Positions 45,237-58,385 of a stretch of DNA of 64,000 bases are shown here, one piece after another. Origin of the DNA: Pyrrhoderma lamaoense (taxonomy: Eukaryota > Basidiomycota > Agaricomycetes > Hymenochaetales > Hymenochaetaceae). The stretch is taken from NCBI GenBank assembly GCA_002794735.1, contig NBAZ01000003.1, positions 1,302,001 through 1,366,000 of the forward strand, written 5' to 3'. The notes beneath the pieces are model-generated. The model was not told where the DNA came from. It saw only the letters and a program-made list of their open reading frames with translations, and ran no database searches. The translations under genes and the position numbers were made by a program. The number at the start of each line of letters is the position of its first letter. Within the stretch, counting starts at the first letter, position 1.

Positions 45237-48200
45237 TTAGCCTTCCAGTTCCGGGTCAATTTCAGCATCCTCAAAGCTCATTGAAAGTTCCATGGCTTTT
45301 TCAAACTTCTCGGAAGATAGACCATAGTATTCATTCAGTGTATTACGAATATGTTTGAGCATATTTTGATGTAGCCTTGTGCCAGGATGGGCTATTATTA
45401 ACAAGGGGTAAGCCAAATAAACGTTAATAGAAAAGCAATTTGAACTCACGTTTATGGAAATTCACAGACTTTAAGTAGTGGGTAACCATTATCAAAACTT
45501 GTATGCTAAGAATTCTGAGATAGAAGGTTCGACTTACCCTGGCATTCTTGTCAGCTGGGTGAAACCTCACCCTGGACCCAGCAAAACTTGGATCATAAGT
45601 GAATCCAAGCTCCTTCATAATCTGTAGTAATATATATATCAGTGTCACATCCAGATAATGAACGTACCCTTGAACGAACCTGAACAAATTGATCCCATTT
45701 GATGGATCCTTTTTTATCCACCGGGGAAGAAGCAAACAGCTTAGAAGCAATATCCTTGGACTTCTTCAAATTAACCAAAGACAAGAAAGAAAACTTTGAT
45801 TTTTTCGCATCTTCCACTTCTTTGATTTCCCTATCCCTTGATCCAAATACACCAAGGATTCGTGTTTTCAGACTAGGTTCCTTAGGAATCTTTGCCTCAT
45901 CAGTAGCTTGATCTGGGCGCGTTTTAACCTTCGTCTTGTTTTCACCCTTTTTCGAAATGTAAGAGTGTGCAGATTCAGCCTTTTTCTCCACTGGAAGAGA
46001 GAGAGAGACGGTTGATTGGCCCGCCGTAACACCACCTAATCTTGATGATATGGATGGTGAAACGTTTTGACTCATCTGAGCAGGTGTGATAGGTGTAACA
46101 GGAGTACTTGGTTCCCTGACTTGATCAAAAATAGGAGACACTGGCGCTGAAACTTCCGATGTAGATGCTACACCATTCGTACTTGATTCCATGTTGCTCG
46201 AATTCTTCTTCTCTTCTTCTTCTTCTTCTTCTTCTTGTCTCCCTGTTGTTGTCGTTCATCATTGTCCCCTTCATCATCTGCGTCCTCATAGCCAGGCTTT
46301 ACTGGGCCATTGGTAACACTAGTCGTCCCTTCGGTACTCTTGCGTTGGGGTGGATCTAAAGATATCGAATAAGAAACGTCATAACAGAATATATGAACAT
46401 AAAAAGGTAGATGGAAAAATGTGGGACTAGGGTATATGAATCAACAGGGGTAACACTAACCACCAGGTTTTACCTTCGATCTGACCTTCTTCTTGATACC
46501 AGGTTTACTTACTTTCGTCCTCACACCATCGGTTCGAAATACAGGATTAGATGTGATAGAACGACCTGAAGTGGAGAACTCAATAATGATATAAAAAAAC
46601 TGAAAAAAGGGTTTGGAGCATGCCTTCTAGAGAAATTAAGAGTTCCAAAAGCGGGTTTTCCTTTTCCTCAGAAGAATATCCTCCAGCTTCGATACTTCGT
46701 GAATTCAGACGTTTGAACAGTTCGAGAGCCGTGTTGTATAGATTTGTGAGCTTTTTTGTTATTTCATCCTCACCAGTTATGTCGTCTTCGTCGTCGTCAG
46801 TATCGCTCCAGTGAACATCATCATTACCACCTCCCATATCATCCACATCCGAAGCAGCTATGAGATCGGGCATTGAACTGTCAGAGTCTTCTTCCTCACT
46901 AGCCTGTGTTTCCCTAGGCCTCTCTTCTGCCTTGTTAAGAGGATCATTCAACAAAGCTGGCGGTATACTTAGAGTTGAAAAATATGGGATACGGTGTCGA
47001 ACATTATCCAACAGCCATAGCTCATCAATGCTCTGGCCTGACTCTTGTATATAATTCTTGAATTCAAAATTCCCGAGTAAGAGCACAGCTAACTAAGCAT
47101 CCAGTGAAGACAAAAAGAAAAAGTGACGTACGGAGTTCAAATTATCCCATATTTTGCGTAGTTGTGTCTTCTTCATCAGGTTTTCCAGAGGGTTGACTAA
47201 GTTTACATAGCAAGAGATTTGCATGATAGCTCTGATCGAGACTGGCTGAGCCTCTTCCCAAGCCTTGAACTCTCCAATTAACACTAAATTTGGGTCAACC
47301 TCAACTTCGCCCTTCAGGTTCAGTAGCGGCGTTTCAAACAGGTCTAGGAATCCGACGGCTTCCTGAAGTTGGACAACATCATATGAGGGCCTTATTCAGC
47401 GGGATTCCATATCAGTGAACCACATAGAAACTTACAGCTAGGTCACCGATAGTATCCCACATAATTTGGGGACATTGTTTCAACTCCTTTGATCTGTCTT
47501 GATATTCAATCATATGTAGCACTTTAAGCAACGCTTGATAGTTGAAGGCTGAACCCGGAAAGCAAAGCTCGATGATCGTGCTGTCAAGGAACGAAGAGTA
47601 TAACTTCAAAGTCTCCGTTTCTTGGAATTCATACTGATCCTTTGTTTTATCACATCCTTTAAAGTATTTACGGAAATACTCTTATACGAGAATGGATTGA
47701 GAGTATTTCAAATAGTAGTGGATGAGAAGAGCTTACCGGTATTTCTGACAATATTCTGTAGCCTCTGTTGGATCAGACCAATGATCTTTCGAATAAGGTC
47801 ATGGGTTAATAAGTAAATTTGCCGCAGCTTTGCACTCCTCTTGAGTTGATCATAAACTTCCCTATCCATCAAACCCATCTCTTCCATTTTGTTAATACTC
47901 TCATAGACAATGACCCAAGCGGATGCAAGCATATGCGTATTGTGTACACTAGTAAGTGGTATTAGTAAAGACTTTTTTGCATGATTCCTGTATCAGCCTC
48001 ACTATATTCCAAATTGTTCTGCAATAAATCCCGGAGGTTGAAAGGATATAGATGTACCATATGGACAAAAAGCTTTAATCTCCTGCTGTATGGTTTCATA
48101 ACATTCTGATCCCTTGTGAAGTGCATTTACAAGATCAATACCGCTGGATATAAAGATACTAATCAGTGACTCTTTCTAAAGACGATTATCGACGCTCACC

Positions 48201-48677
48201 ATCCATCTGGGTTTGTGCGATCCTTTTGATCATTTCTAAGCAGAATGGCGTTTTGAGAGAGTTGTTTATTTTAACTGTATAGAGCGGACTTCTTAGATGA
48301 TATCCGACAAAGTCATTAGCGATTTCAGCTAGAACCACTTGCCTTCATGAGCTCTCGTAATTCTGTCCTCTTTCTCCTGCTCCATTTCACTCCCTATATA
48401 TCCTAGGTCAGAGACGTACATTAGATATGCGATACAAAGGCAAGTACCCACTTGCGAGAATAAGCAATTTCTCTCTTCCGGACAAGCGCATTACCTCGCC
48501 TGTACCCATTATCCCATTCTTGCCATTTCGGAGCATCAATGCACGTTGTGTCGAATATACAACCACATCCTTCTTCTTGTCTTGAAGTTTTGAGAGTTCC
48601 TGGATACCTTTCTGAATGAGTACACCTACATCACGATTGTCTATAGCTGAATCGGGGATAAGCTTCCGTCCCGTCAT
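45237..48677 (-). CDS. large basidiomycete protein with C-terminal HicA-like (YcfA) fold
   Basis: A multi-exon gene. The N-terminal exon starts MTGRKLIPDSAIDNRDVGVL. Later exons give a helical region (MLASAWVIVYESINKMEEMG, LIRKIIGLIQQRLQNIV), a block with IIELCFPGSAFNYQALLKVL, an acidic Ser-rich segment (SDTDDDEDDITGEDE), a Lys-rich repeat region, and a Ser/Pro/Lys linker. The last about 80 residues resemble the HicA/YcfA fold, a small dsRBD-like domain seen in bacterial HicA RNases. The arrangement recurs in conserved Agaricomycete proteins of unknown function, and I recognise it from that pattern only. A one-base frame slip lies in the AAG/CTT repeat at 46204-46237. Nothing shows that the fungal domain is a toxin; there is no HicB-like partner nearby. 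Some exons between 47950 and 48400 are not resolved. Confidence 0.6.
46204..46237. repeat. (CTT)n microsatellite inside the HicA-like gene
   Basis: CTT repeats on the plus strand encode a Lys run on the minus strand. The reading frame changes across the repeat, so its length is probably one base short. Confidence 0.7.
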
Positions 48678-49508
48678 TGTTCAGTGAGAACGACGGGGAG
48701 GATGAGAGACTTAAGAAAGCTGAGGTGGATGATGGATGCGAATGCAGGCCAACAGTAGCACTGGCACGGAAAATGGCGAGCTATATTTGTACATGCACAT
48801 ACAATAACTCAATTTTTATGATCAAGAATCACACTGATGCACCGCAACACAGCACTGCACATTGACCGGAGACTATATAGTTCACTGACAAGAAAAATGG
48901 TAGTGTTCACGGCGGCTAGATTATGCATGACTAAACAAACATATGATCGTGTTTGTGTATCCCTGAGCATATTTTTCGCAGGAGAGACGAGACGGGTGCG
49001 AGAACTTGGATCAACTCACACCCGTTCTCACTTCTCATGCCTAGCGAATGATTGTGATGGGATCGAACTAGATTGTGGCCTTCTCGGCGAGGATGTGTGT
49101 ATGTAATCCATAAAGGTAAATCTAAATACCAATTGTAACAGATTTTTGTACACATTCCGCGCTGAAATGGGCTGTTCATCATCAAAAGCAGATGGCAACA
49201 AGTCCTTCGTGCCAATCGGTCACCAAGTTCTGGCTGTGAATGGAGACCGTTACTCTGCGGCATGTCCCGGTGCCTCCGGATATAATTAGCACATGGCGCT
49301 ACCACGCCTTGGTCTCAGTGACCTTCTTGGGCCCCCTCCCTCCTTCTCTCTTCTTTACTTTCACCACTTTTTTCTGTCTTTCTAGAGCTGCGCTCTATTC
49401 TCACTCTTTCTAAACAACTTCCTTTTCTTCTGCGTGTTTAAAACCTTTTCCTTCACAAGTCTAAGCAGTGCTTGGTGTCCATACTCCGTATCTACTTGTT
49501 CATTAACA
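48678..49508. other. divergent intergenic region
   Basis: About 830 bp upstream of two divergent genes. The 124-codon minus frame at 48931-49305 shows no family features. The CT-rich stretch at about 49325-49450, just upstream of the plus-strand ATG, is typical of a fungal promoter. Confidence 0.45.
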
Positions 49509-50205
49509 ATGGGAAATCTCATCTGGCACGAATGGGCTCGCTACATTTCAATCACTGCTGGGATGTGTATGTACCTAGATTGCAGTTAATATACTCCAAA
49601 AAATCTGTATCTTATACTTTTCGTAACCTATAGATGCTATGTGGTCGGGTTACTTTGGTATCTTCTACCGCAAGTTCTTCTTTGACTTTGTTGGGGGAAC
49701 TCTCCGTGATCCAGGAGGAATGCAGTATGTCTCAGGTCAATATCTAAAACACATTTAGCATTGAGCTAGCATCCCATAGAGCTCCCAAGAGTGCCGCCTT
49801 CTTCGTCGCTATAATAATCCACGCCCCAGTTCTTCAAGTCATGGCAATGATCCATGGTTTCATACTTCTCATGCTCGAGTGGCCTTTACCGTTTATTAAA
49901 CAGTTCTCCATCTACCGTTCTATTGTACTTCGTATGGTCTTGCTCCTCATACTTTCCCTCAATTGTATTTTTTACTATCAGGTGTGTATTGCTCCAAATC
50001 GAAACCTCACATCTATATCTACTGTGGACAAGTCGGAAGAAGCTTTTTCTTCAAGTTTCAGATACTGACTATTGTATTTCGAAAATAGGGCGTCAATGCT
50101 GCTCTGTACTCGTTCATTGCTGCTGGGGCCTATGGAAGGGCACTGATGTTAGGAGAACAGATGGAAGAGGCAAAGGCAAATAGGGGAAGAGGTGGGAAGG
50201 CTTGA
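49509..50205 (+). CDS. DUF7727-type small membrane protein
   Basis: The spliced product starts MGNLIWHEWARYISITAGM and continues FGIFYRKFFFDFVGGTLRDP, then GGMQAPKSAAFF. Hydrophobic segments follow (VAIIIHAPVLQVMAMIHGFI, VLRMVLLLILSLNCIFYYQG), then AALYSFIAAGAYGRALMLGE, and it ends EEAKANRGRGGKA. About 150 residues with four predicted helices. The MGNL-WHE-ARY start and the FVGGTLRDPGG block are highly conserved in basidiomycetes; the function is unknown. Three or four short introns splice in phase. The start is fixed by the conserved N-terminus. Confidence 0.85.
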
Positions 50206-50856
50206 GTGCATACAACATGCTCGCATAATCGGCTCAGGTGGTTCCATATGCATGAGTTCGTAGAGTAAAAGCTCGTCTTCCCAGTTAAACACGCGTTGGT
50301 CTGCTGTTGATCGGTAGTCTTATTGCTTTATAACAATTACATATTTTTTCTTCCCCCATCGTTACCTTATAACAAGGATTTTTTTTTGCTTGGTGGATTG
50401 ATATATCTCTTCTCAATGATTTAAGTGTCGTGTACTTATAGAATGGAAAAGGAAGTAAAAAAAATCAAGATCTTTTGACAAACAGCAGTTTAGTGGAAAC
50501 TAGTATTTTTCTTGTTTTTTCTTACCTTCTCAAATTTTGTCGTATGTATGCAGCAATGAGGATTCTGCTATTCGTCTTTTATATATTACTGTTTTCTTTT
50601 ATGACTTGTAAGTGAAGAGAATATAGAATTGTGAGCAAAGGTGATTTTATTTTTTCAAAGAGCTTCTTTCTTTGTTTTTCTTCTGCTTCTGAATTTTATC
50701 GTTGTGGTCACTATTACTACATAGTGATAGTAGTTGTTCAATCAAAGTGTAGTAATGGTGAGAACTTTTAACCTGAATCATCTCAAGATATCTAAGTTCA
50801 AAGCGTTACAAACAAAACGCGTCGACGTTGCAGGCTCTCATTTTTTTGTCGCGGTC
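50206..50856. other. intergenic, T-rich
   Basis: 650 bp between two same-strand genes. Poly-T tracts (50380-50390 and 50640-50700) fit a 3' UTR and then the RSE1 promoter. An upstream in-frame ATG at 50734 would add about 40 residues not expected for the family, so 50857 is preferred. Confidence 0.5.
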
Positions 50857-53800
50857 ATGCATCTCTACAATATTACTTTGCAGCCGCCGACAGCAGTGAC
50901 CCATGCAATAGTCGGAAATTTCTCTGGCGCTCGCCAGCAGGAAATAATTGTTTCACACGGTTCTCGACTGGAACTACTTCGACCGGATGTCCAGACGGGT
51001 AAGATTCAGACAGTAATTGCCATTGATGTTTTTGGTTCCATTCGCTCTTTGGCTGCCTTTAGGTTGACTGGTGGGACGAAGGGTGAGCTTGTGTGCGTAT
51101 TCTGCTTGTGTTTATCTTTATTTACACTGTGTCTTCTCAGACTATGCCATAGTAGGGTCTGATTCAGGACGAATCGTTATTCTCGAGTACGACCCTAAAA
51201 CGACCAGCTTTATAAAGCTACACCAGGAAACATATGGAAAATCTGGCGCCCGAAGAATTGTCCCTGGACAATACTTGGCTACTGATCCAAAGGGACGAAG
51301 TGTAATGATTTCTGCAATAGAAAAATCGAAACTTGTGTATATCCTCAATCGTGACGCCGCCGCGAACTTAACGATATCATCTCCGCTAGAAGCCCACAAG
51401 AATGCTGCGATCATTCACCACATCGTTGGGGTTGATGTCGGTTTCGAAAATCCACTCTATGCTGCGTTAGAAGTCGACTATACTGAATCTGATCAAGACC
51501 CAACTGGAGAAGCTTTCAATAATGCTGAAAAGGTATGCATCAAGTCTTTAATCTGAGACTTAATCTCATATCTTTCTGTAAGCTTTTGACATTTCTACGA
51601 ACTGGATCTTGGTCTGAATCACGTCGTTCGAAAATGGAGCGAACCCACTGATCCTCGTGCTAATCTTCTTGTCCAAGTACCCGGTGGTCAACTAGCTTCG
51701 TCGGACAGGTTTGAAGGCCCATCCGGTGTTTTAGTTTGCTGTGAAGATCATATCATATATCGAAATATGGATTCTCCTCAGCATCGTGTACCAATACCCC
51801 GCAGAAGGCATCCTCTTGAGGATAAGGACCGTGGCATCATTATTGTTGCTGCTGTCATGCACAAAATGAAGGTAGGCTTAATTGTCAATAATCGTATATA
51901 TCTTCAATACTCATATCCTTAGGGCGCGTTCTTTTTCCTTCTTCAAAGTGAAGAGGGTGATCTCTATAAAGTAACCATTGATCACGAAGATGAAGAAGTG
52001 AAGTCACTTAAGATTAAATATTTTGATACAGTACCTGTCGCAACAAGCCTATGTATCTTGAAATCAGGATTCTTGTTTGTTGCGTCAGAATTCGGTAATC
52101 AGTAAGAGACTTTCAAATCCGCATCAATACTGTCTACTGATCAAATAATAGTTATCTGTACCAGTTCCAGAAGCTTGGAGATGATGACTCTGAGCCCGAA
52201 TTCTCTTCAACTGACTATCCAGGCTTCGGGATGGACGACCCAGCCTCTCCCTGCCTTCAGCATATTTCAGACTTCGTCCATTGGATAATCTCGTTTTAGT
52301 CGATGAAATTGAATCGCTCGATCCAATCATCGACTCAAAAGTTATGAACGTATTACCAAATAGTGATACTCCCCAGATTTTTGCTGCCTGTGGACGCGGT
52401 GCCCGAAGTTCTTTAAGAACACTGAGACATGGACTTGAGGTTGAGGAAGTTGTTAGCTCGGATCTTCCTGGTATCCCAAATGCAGTCTGGACCACCAAAT
52501 TGAAAGAAGATGATCCTTATGATTCATATATTATTCTTTCGTTCGTGAACGGAACACTTGTTCTTTCGATTGGGGAGACCATTGAAGAAGTACAGGATAC
52601 TGGTTTCCTTTCCTCTGCGCCGACTTTAGCGGTCCAGCAAATCGGCTCCAATGCGCTATTACAAGTTCACCCACATGGTATCCGACACGTTCTTGCAGAC
52701 CGCCGTGTGAATGAATGGCGAGTGCCTGCAGGGCGAACAATTGTTGCTGCTACAACAAACAAGAGGCAAGTTGTCGTTGCATTGAGTTCTGCAGAGCTCG
52801 TGTACTTTGAACTTGATCTCGAGGGCCAACTAAATGAGTATCAAGACCGTAAGGCGATGGGCAGTACTGTTCTAGCACTCAGCGTCGGCGAAGTTCCAAC
52901 GGATAGACAACGTACGCCTTACTTAGCAGTTGGTTGTGAAGACCAGACAGTGCGCATAGTCTCCCTTGACCCCGAAAGTACTCTAGAAACTATCAGTTTA
53001 CAAGCGCTCACAGCACCCCCATCAGCAATCTGTATAGCAGATATGCTAGATTCTAGTATCGACAAAAACCAACCAACTATGTTTGTAAACATCGGTTTAC
53101 AAAATGGTGTCCTATTGAGGACTGTTCTTGACCCAGTAACCGGACAATTGACGGATACTCGCACTCGGTAGCTATATTCTATTCTTAATAGTGAATATGT
53201 GATTTTAACTAGCGTAATCCAGGTTCTTGGGAACAAGGCCAGTAAAACTGATGCGAGTTCAGGTGCAACGTAATCCCTCGATTCTCGCCCTTTCCTCTCG
53301 TTCATGGTTAAATTACACCTATCAAGGCCTCTTACACTTTACTCCATTAATATTTGAAACGCTGGATCATGCTTGGGGTTTCTCTGCTGAGCTATGTCCA
53401 GAAGGTCTGATCGGAATCGCAGGGAGTGTCTTACGGTGAGTTATCTAATCCAAAAAATAACAACAATGATGAAATCATGGGGTCGAATTGCAAATGCGAT
53501 ATGACGAAAAAAACTTTTTTATGTACCAATTGTTCCTACTGAGAATCTCTCATCTCATTCTTCAAGTGAAAATGAATGCTGATCGCTTCATAGGATATTC
53601 CAAATACCAAAACTTGGTACAAAGCTTAAGCAAGACGTCATGCCCTTAACATATACTCCTCGCAAGTTTATATCACATCCTACGAACCAGTACTTCTATA
53701 TGATAGAGGCAGACCATCGTGTTTGGGGAGAAGAAGCTGCTAATAAGAAATTAGCCGAATTAGTACGTATATCGTCGATTTGTTAATGTCACGAAATCTC

Positions 53801-55101
53801 ACTAATGTTCTCTCGCTAATGTTTTATCACAGCGCCAAAAGGTGTTAAAATTGACCAGGATGCTCTAGACTTACCAGCAGATCAGTTTGGTCGAATCAAA
53901 GCTCCTGCGGGAACCTGGGGTTCTTGCATCCGAATTCTGGACCCATTAGAGAACAAAACTATCAAAGTAATACATCTAGATAACAACGAAGCCGCATTCT
54001 CTATTGCAATTCTTCCCTTCGCAGCGCGAAGTGGTGAGCTCTTCCTCTGTATAGGCACTGCCTCATCAACTTTTGTGTCACCTCGTTCATGTTCGAGCGG
54101 TTATATTCGAACATATGCATTTACAAATAACGGGGCCGATCTTGAGTTAGTGCACAAGGTAATTTGAACTTTGATTGCTACTTACATAATGGATATGCTC
54201 TAACACGTTCTTTCGAATAGACTGAGACTGATGATGTTCCTATGGCTTTGATGGGTTTCCAAGGTCGATTATGCGCAGGTGTCGGGAAATCATTACGATT
54301 ATACGAAATCGGAAAGAAGAAACTTCTCCGTAAGGTTGAAGCGAAAGTAAGCCAGTCTTATAGTCATAGAGATTCATATTAATAGTATATTTCTAGACAT
54401 TTGGTTCAGCTATTGTTTCACTGAATACTCAAGGGTCACGGATAATTGTCGGTGACATGCAGGAATCGATCATCTACGTTGCCTACAAAGCACCAGAAAA
54501 TCGATTACTGGTTTTCGCAGATGACACGCAACCACGATGGGTGACAGCAACTGTCATGGTAGACTACATGACCGTTGCCGCTGGGGATAAGTTTGGAAAC
54601 ATATTCGTAAATCGACTGGATCAAAAGGTTTCTGACCAAGTTGACGATGATCCTACTGGCGCCGGTATTTTACACGAGAAAAACATTTTGATGGGCGCTC
54701 CTCACAAGACAGCTATGCTAGCTCACTTCCACATCGGTGACATCGTGACTGGGTTACATAAAGTAGCATTAGTTGCAGGTGGACGAGAAGTGCTACTATA
54801 CACATGTCTTCATGGAACAGTTGGGCTTCTTGTTCCCTTCGTGTCGAAAGAGGATGTCGACTTTGTCTCAACGCTCGAGCAACATATGCGCTCTGAGAAG
54901 TTGAGTCTTGTTGGACGTGATCATCTTGCATGGCGTGGATACTATGTACCTGTCAAGGCAGTTGTAGACGGAGATCTATGCGAACAGTTCGCTCGTTTGC
55001 CAGCTTCTAAACAATCAGCGATTGCTGGCGAACTTGATCGCACGGTTGGGGAAGTGCTGAAAAAACTTGAACAGCTGAGAGTGACAGCTAGTGGTTTCTA
55101 A
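50857..55101 (+). CDS. RSE1: splicing factor 3B subunit 3 (SF3b130/Rse1)
   Basis: Three-beta-propeller scaffold of SF3b in the U2 snRNP, needed for branch-site recognition. The start [20 protein letters not shown] and the next blocks ([59 protein letters not shown]) match the family closely. Further blocks are [41 protein letters not shown] [34 protein letters not shown], and the C-terminal [20 protein letters not shown]. It ends [12 protein letters not shown]. About 1200 aa and at least ten short introns. At 52239-52241 one base is missing: the frame changes between YPGFGMDDP and [16 protein letters not shown]. One donor near 53766 must be GTATAT, not GTACGT, to keep the frame. Confidence 0.95.
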
Positions 55102-55308
55102 GCCTTTATTTTTCTATATCTGTTACATTAACTACCTGTATATTCCTGTACTCTAGCACTTTCATCCTTGACTGAGAATTCTAATACTCAATTTTCAAAA
55201 TACTGAATGATATGAAATGAGCCTATGTTTACTAATCCGTGAGCATATGATAAGGCATGTTTGAAAATAGTAAGGAGGTGCACAACAAATGATTGTTGCT
55301 CTTTTGAG
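55102..55308. promoter_or_regulatory. short spacer between RSE1 and the PhzF-like gene
   Basis: 207 bp between same-strand genes. An in-frame ATG at 55261 would add 16 residues before MSRIGLKYAVVDAF; the conserved start supports 55309. Confidence 0.4.
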
Positions 55309-56317
55309 ATGTCGCGTATAGGACTCAAGTATGCAGTAGTTGATGCATTTACAGACAAAGTATTCGAAGGCAACCCCGCGGCTGTTATAGTCCTTGAAGA
55401 TCTCGTCTCTGGTGAACCAAGTATCGATGATCTCATTCTACAGCGTATAGCACGGGGATTCAACCTCTCCGAAACAGCATTCGTTACTCCACGTACCAAA
55501 CTAGACAACTCAGGCTCGTCTAACGAACCAATAGTGTTTGGTTTACGATGGTTTACACCTAAGGATGAAGTCCCCATTTGTGGACATGCAACGCTAGCTT
55601 CAGCCCATGTGCTATTTACCTCAGCAGACGTCCTATCTAAAGATACAAACCTGATTCACTTCGAGTCAGTTTCAGGAACGCTCAGTGCAAAAAGAGTAGG
55701 GAACAAGGTCGAGCTCGAGTTCCCTGCAGACCTCGTTACTCCCGCGGACCCTCAACTAGAACAAAAGGCGAAGGTGTTACTTAAAAAAGCTGTTCCAAAT
55801 GGTCAAAAGTGTGATATCTCATTTGTCGGGGTTGGTCATGGAAGATCATTTGAACACTATATGCTCATCGAAGTTAACTTGCCTTTCGATCTCAAGAATA
55901 CGACCATAAACCCGGGATCGTTTGTAAGTCCTACTCTCCCTATATTCCGACAGTGTTGATTCTTATATATTCTGACAAACCTAATCAGCTTGATCTCGCT
56001 CCAGATTACCAAGTGATTATCATAACAACCGCTGTACCTGCAGGTCTATATCCCAACGAAAACATCGTTTGCCTGTCTCGTGTTTTCGATCCACATTCCG
56101 GAGTACCCGAGGACCCTGTGACTGGGTCTGCTCATTGCCTTCTTGGACCCTACTGGCAGAAAAACTCCACATACAAGATGGATCTTTCATGGTTGGTAGG
56201 CAAGTAAGCGAACGTGGTGGACTAGTCGAAATGGTTTGGGAAAAAGAGAAGGGCACTTGTCGGCTGCTTGGACAGGTTGAGATAACGATGAAAGGCACTC
56301 TTTATCTACCAGGTTGA
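55309..56317 (+). CDS. PhzF-like isomerase (phenazine biosynthesis-like protein)
   Basis: PhzF-family proteins have a two-lobed diaminopimelate-epimerase-like fold. The N-lobe reads KYAVVDAFTDKVFEGNPAAV, NLSETAFV, RWFTPKDEVPICGHATLASA, with the conserved Glu in the NLSETAF segment. The C-lobe has FDPHSGVPEDPVTGSAHCLL, then GPYW, ERGGLVEMVWE and RLLGQVEITMKGTLYL. The blocks CGHAT and DPVTGSAH are diagnostic. One intron (GTAAGT at about 55923) splices in phase. The frame slips at the A5 run 56160-56164, where one more A restores GRQVSERGG downstream. The substrate is unknown; most fungal members have no phenazine role, and no biosynthetic genes lie nearby. Confidence 0.87.
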
Positions 56318-58385
56318 TTTTCTGTTCTGTAACTTCTATCTGAAATGGATGGATTATGCGTGTGTTATTGGTTCACATTATATAATTACGTATGTGAGCG
56401 TAGTCAACTGAAGGGATGAATCGTTGGGGACGAAAATAGTGAGTAAGATCGTGTGTAAGTGCATCGTATAAGTATCAAAACAAAATATATTTATGAGTAT
56501 TATCACTAGTTCTAGTCTTACTTCGATTGTTTACGTTTGTTTACATTTGTACTAATATCAAATTTGACAAGTGACATCCAAAGTATTTTTTTTGTCGTTT
56601 CTAGACTATACATAGTAAAGCTATAGATACTCTACAACAAGAGCTAACGATATATATTAGGTAAAAAAGAATAGTATCCCAACTAACTTGTCCCTTTTCT
56701 TGACAATTTGCGGTTTCGTTTCTCAGAACGGCATACAGTTCTCAAGACTACAATAACAAGGGGTAAACTACTCCACGCAAACAAGTCCACCGATCATCAT
56801 AGTGAACCGTTCCTCCCAAATCATGCTATATAAGCTACTATATATTCGTCATCTCTATCGTCTATTTCTAAAAACCTGATCTGTAATTCATCTTCAATAC
56901 ATAATTTGAAATTGGGATGACAGGTTATGAAAGAGTAAAAGCCGTTGTCCTAAAGCCACGAAGTCCGAATCTGATAAGAAAAAAATAGTTTGTTAGTGTT
57001 ACCACTACCCATAACCTACATGATCCTTCTTTCAAAACCAAAGAAATTTAGATTACACGTAATTTTGAATTAATATCTTACGCATCTATTGTGGTTCTCA
57101 CATATCAGGAGAACTTCGACCCCTGCAAAGAGTACCGAAAACTCACTTAGATTTTTCGAGATACCCTGGAATTTCTCACTTTTTTTTTCGGAACAAAATC
57201 CCAACCTCCCAACCTCTCCAGTACTTTTAGCGGGAGGAGAGAAATTATCACAAAGGAGATAAAAAAAAAGAGAGAAGACCAGAAGTTATTTTTTCATTTG
57301 AACAAAAAAAACTAGAACCATAATCTGATGCCACAAGAATACTAGAGATAATGAGAGAGGTAATTATAGAAAGAGAAAGAGAGAGACAGCTCGCACAGAG
57401 AAAAGAGAGAAAAAAAACACAAAGAAAAGGAGAAGAAAACAAAGCAAAAAAAAAAAAACTATTAGAATAAAGAGAAGAAGAAAAAGAAAAGACAAACTAT
57501 ATGACCGCAAAAAGCACGAAAGACGAAGAAAAGAGTAAAAGGCGAGGGAGGGAGGAGGGGGAATGATAAGATCTCGTCGTTATTAATGTGAAAACCCCGC
57601 AGATGTGCACAGTGGGAAAAAAAAAAGATCACTCAACAAATGTAACAGAAAAAAAAGAAAACAACGTTGGAATAACAAACAAGAAAACAAAAGGGAATAA
57701 GGAAGAATTGTTTTTTGGAGAGGGGTGTTCAAGGTCCGTTTGTTTGCATTGCAGGAGAGGGTGGGTGCTAGAGATGTTAATGTAGAGGTGTTGTGTAGAT
57801 TCGAAGAAAAGGGGAAAGTGAAATGAGAGAATGTGAGTGACTTGTGTGTTATGTATGCGTAGTGTGAAGTCTGTAGTGCATATTCATAGGAGAGAAAGGA
57901 AAGAACACCGAACAATGGAGTTACGAAAAATAAACCGAAAGAGAAAAGAGAAGTAGGGTGAGGGAAGGATATAAGTAAGCACTTGCGCAAGATTTGAGAG
58001 AAGAAGAAAAAGAAAGAAAAGAGTCACAAACGAAAGGCCTTTCTCTTTTCAATAAAAAAAAAGAACGAGAGGTAAGAGAACACGAACAATAACAAGAAAA
58101 GGAACAAATAGTGACAATTACCCAGTTAATCCAGCAGAAAAGAGGAGAGAGAAAAAAAAGAAAAAGGTAATATTGATGAGAAGTAGTGAAAAGCGAGATG
58201 AAAATCCCGGAAGGGGATATGGGCCAAACACTAAAATTATGGTTCATAACGGGGTAAACAGAGAGTAAGGAGGGAAAGGGGTAACATCCGATAGACAAAA
58301 GAAAGGAGGTTGGGAGGAGAGAGAGAGGAGGACGTTAGGTAAACTTGAAGAAGCCCCATACTTCAAAAAGAACAAATTTCTCTTT
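56318..58385. other. long non-coding region with strong purine bias on the plus strand
   Basis: 2 kb with no supported gene between convergent genes. The first 850 bp are ordinary AT-rich sequence. From about 57180 to 58370 the plus strand is almost all A and G (many GAAAGA/GAGAGA tracts). The minus-strand frames of 125-135 codons here are low-complexity Ser/Leu/Phe translations of CT-rich sequence and are not called. It is probably the 3' UTR of the next minus-strand gene or spacer. Confidence 0.5.

Noticed and set aside
48931..49305. 124-codon minus-strand frame
   Set aside because: Cys/His/Arg-rich composition without any family pattern or splice context, in a promoter region.
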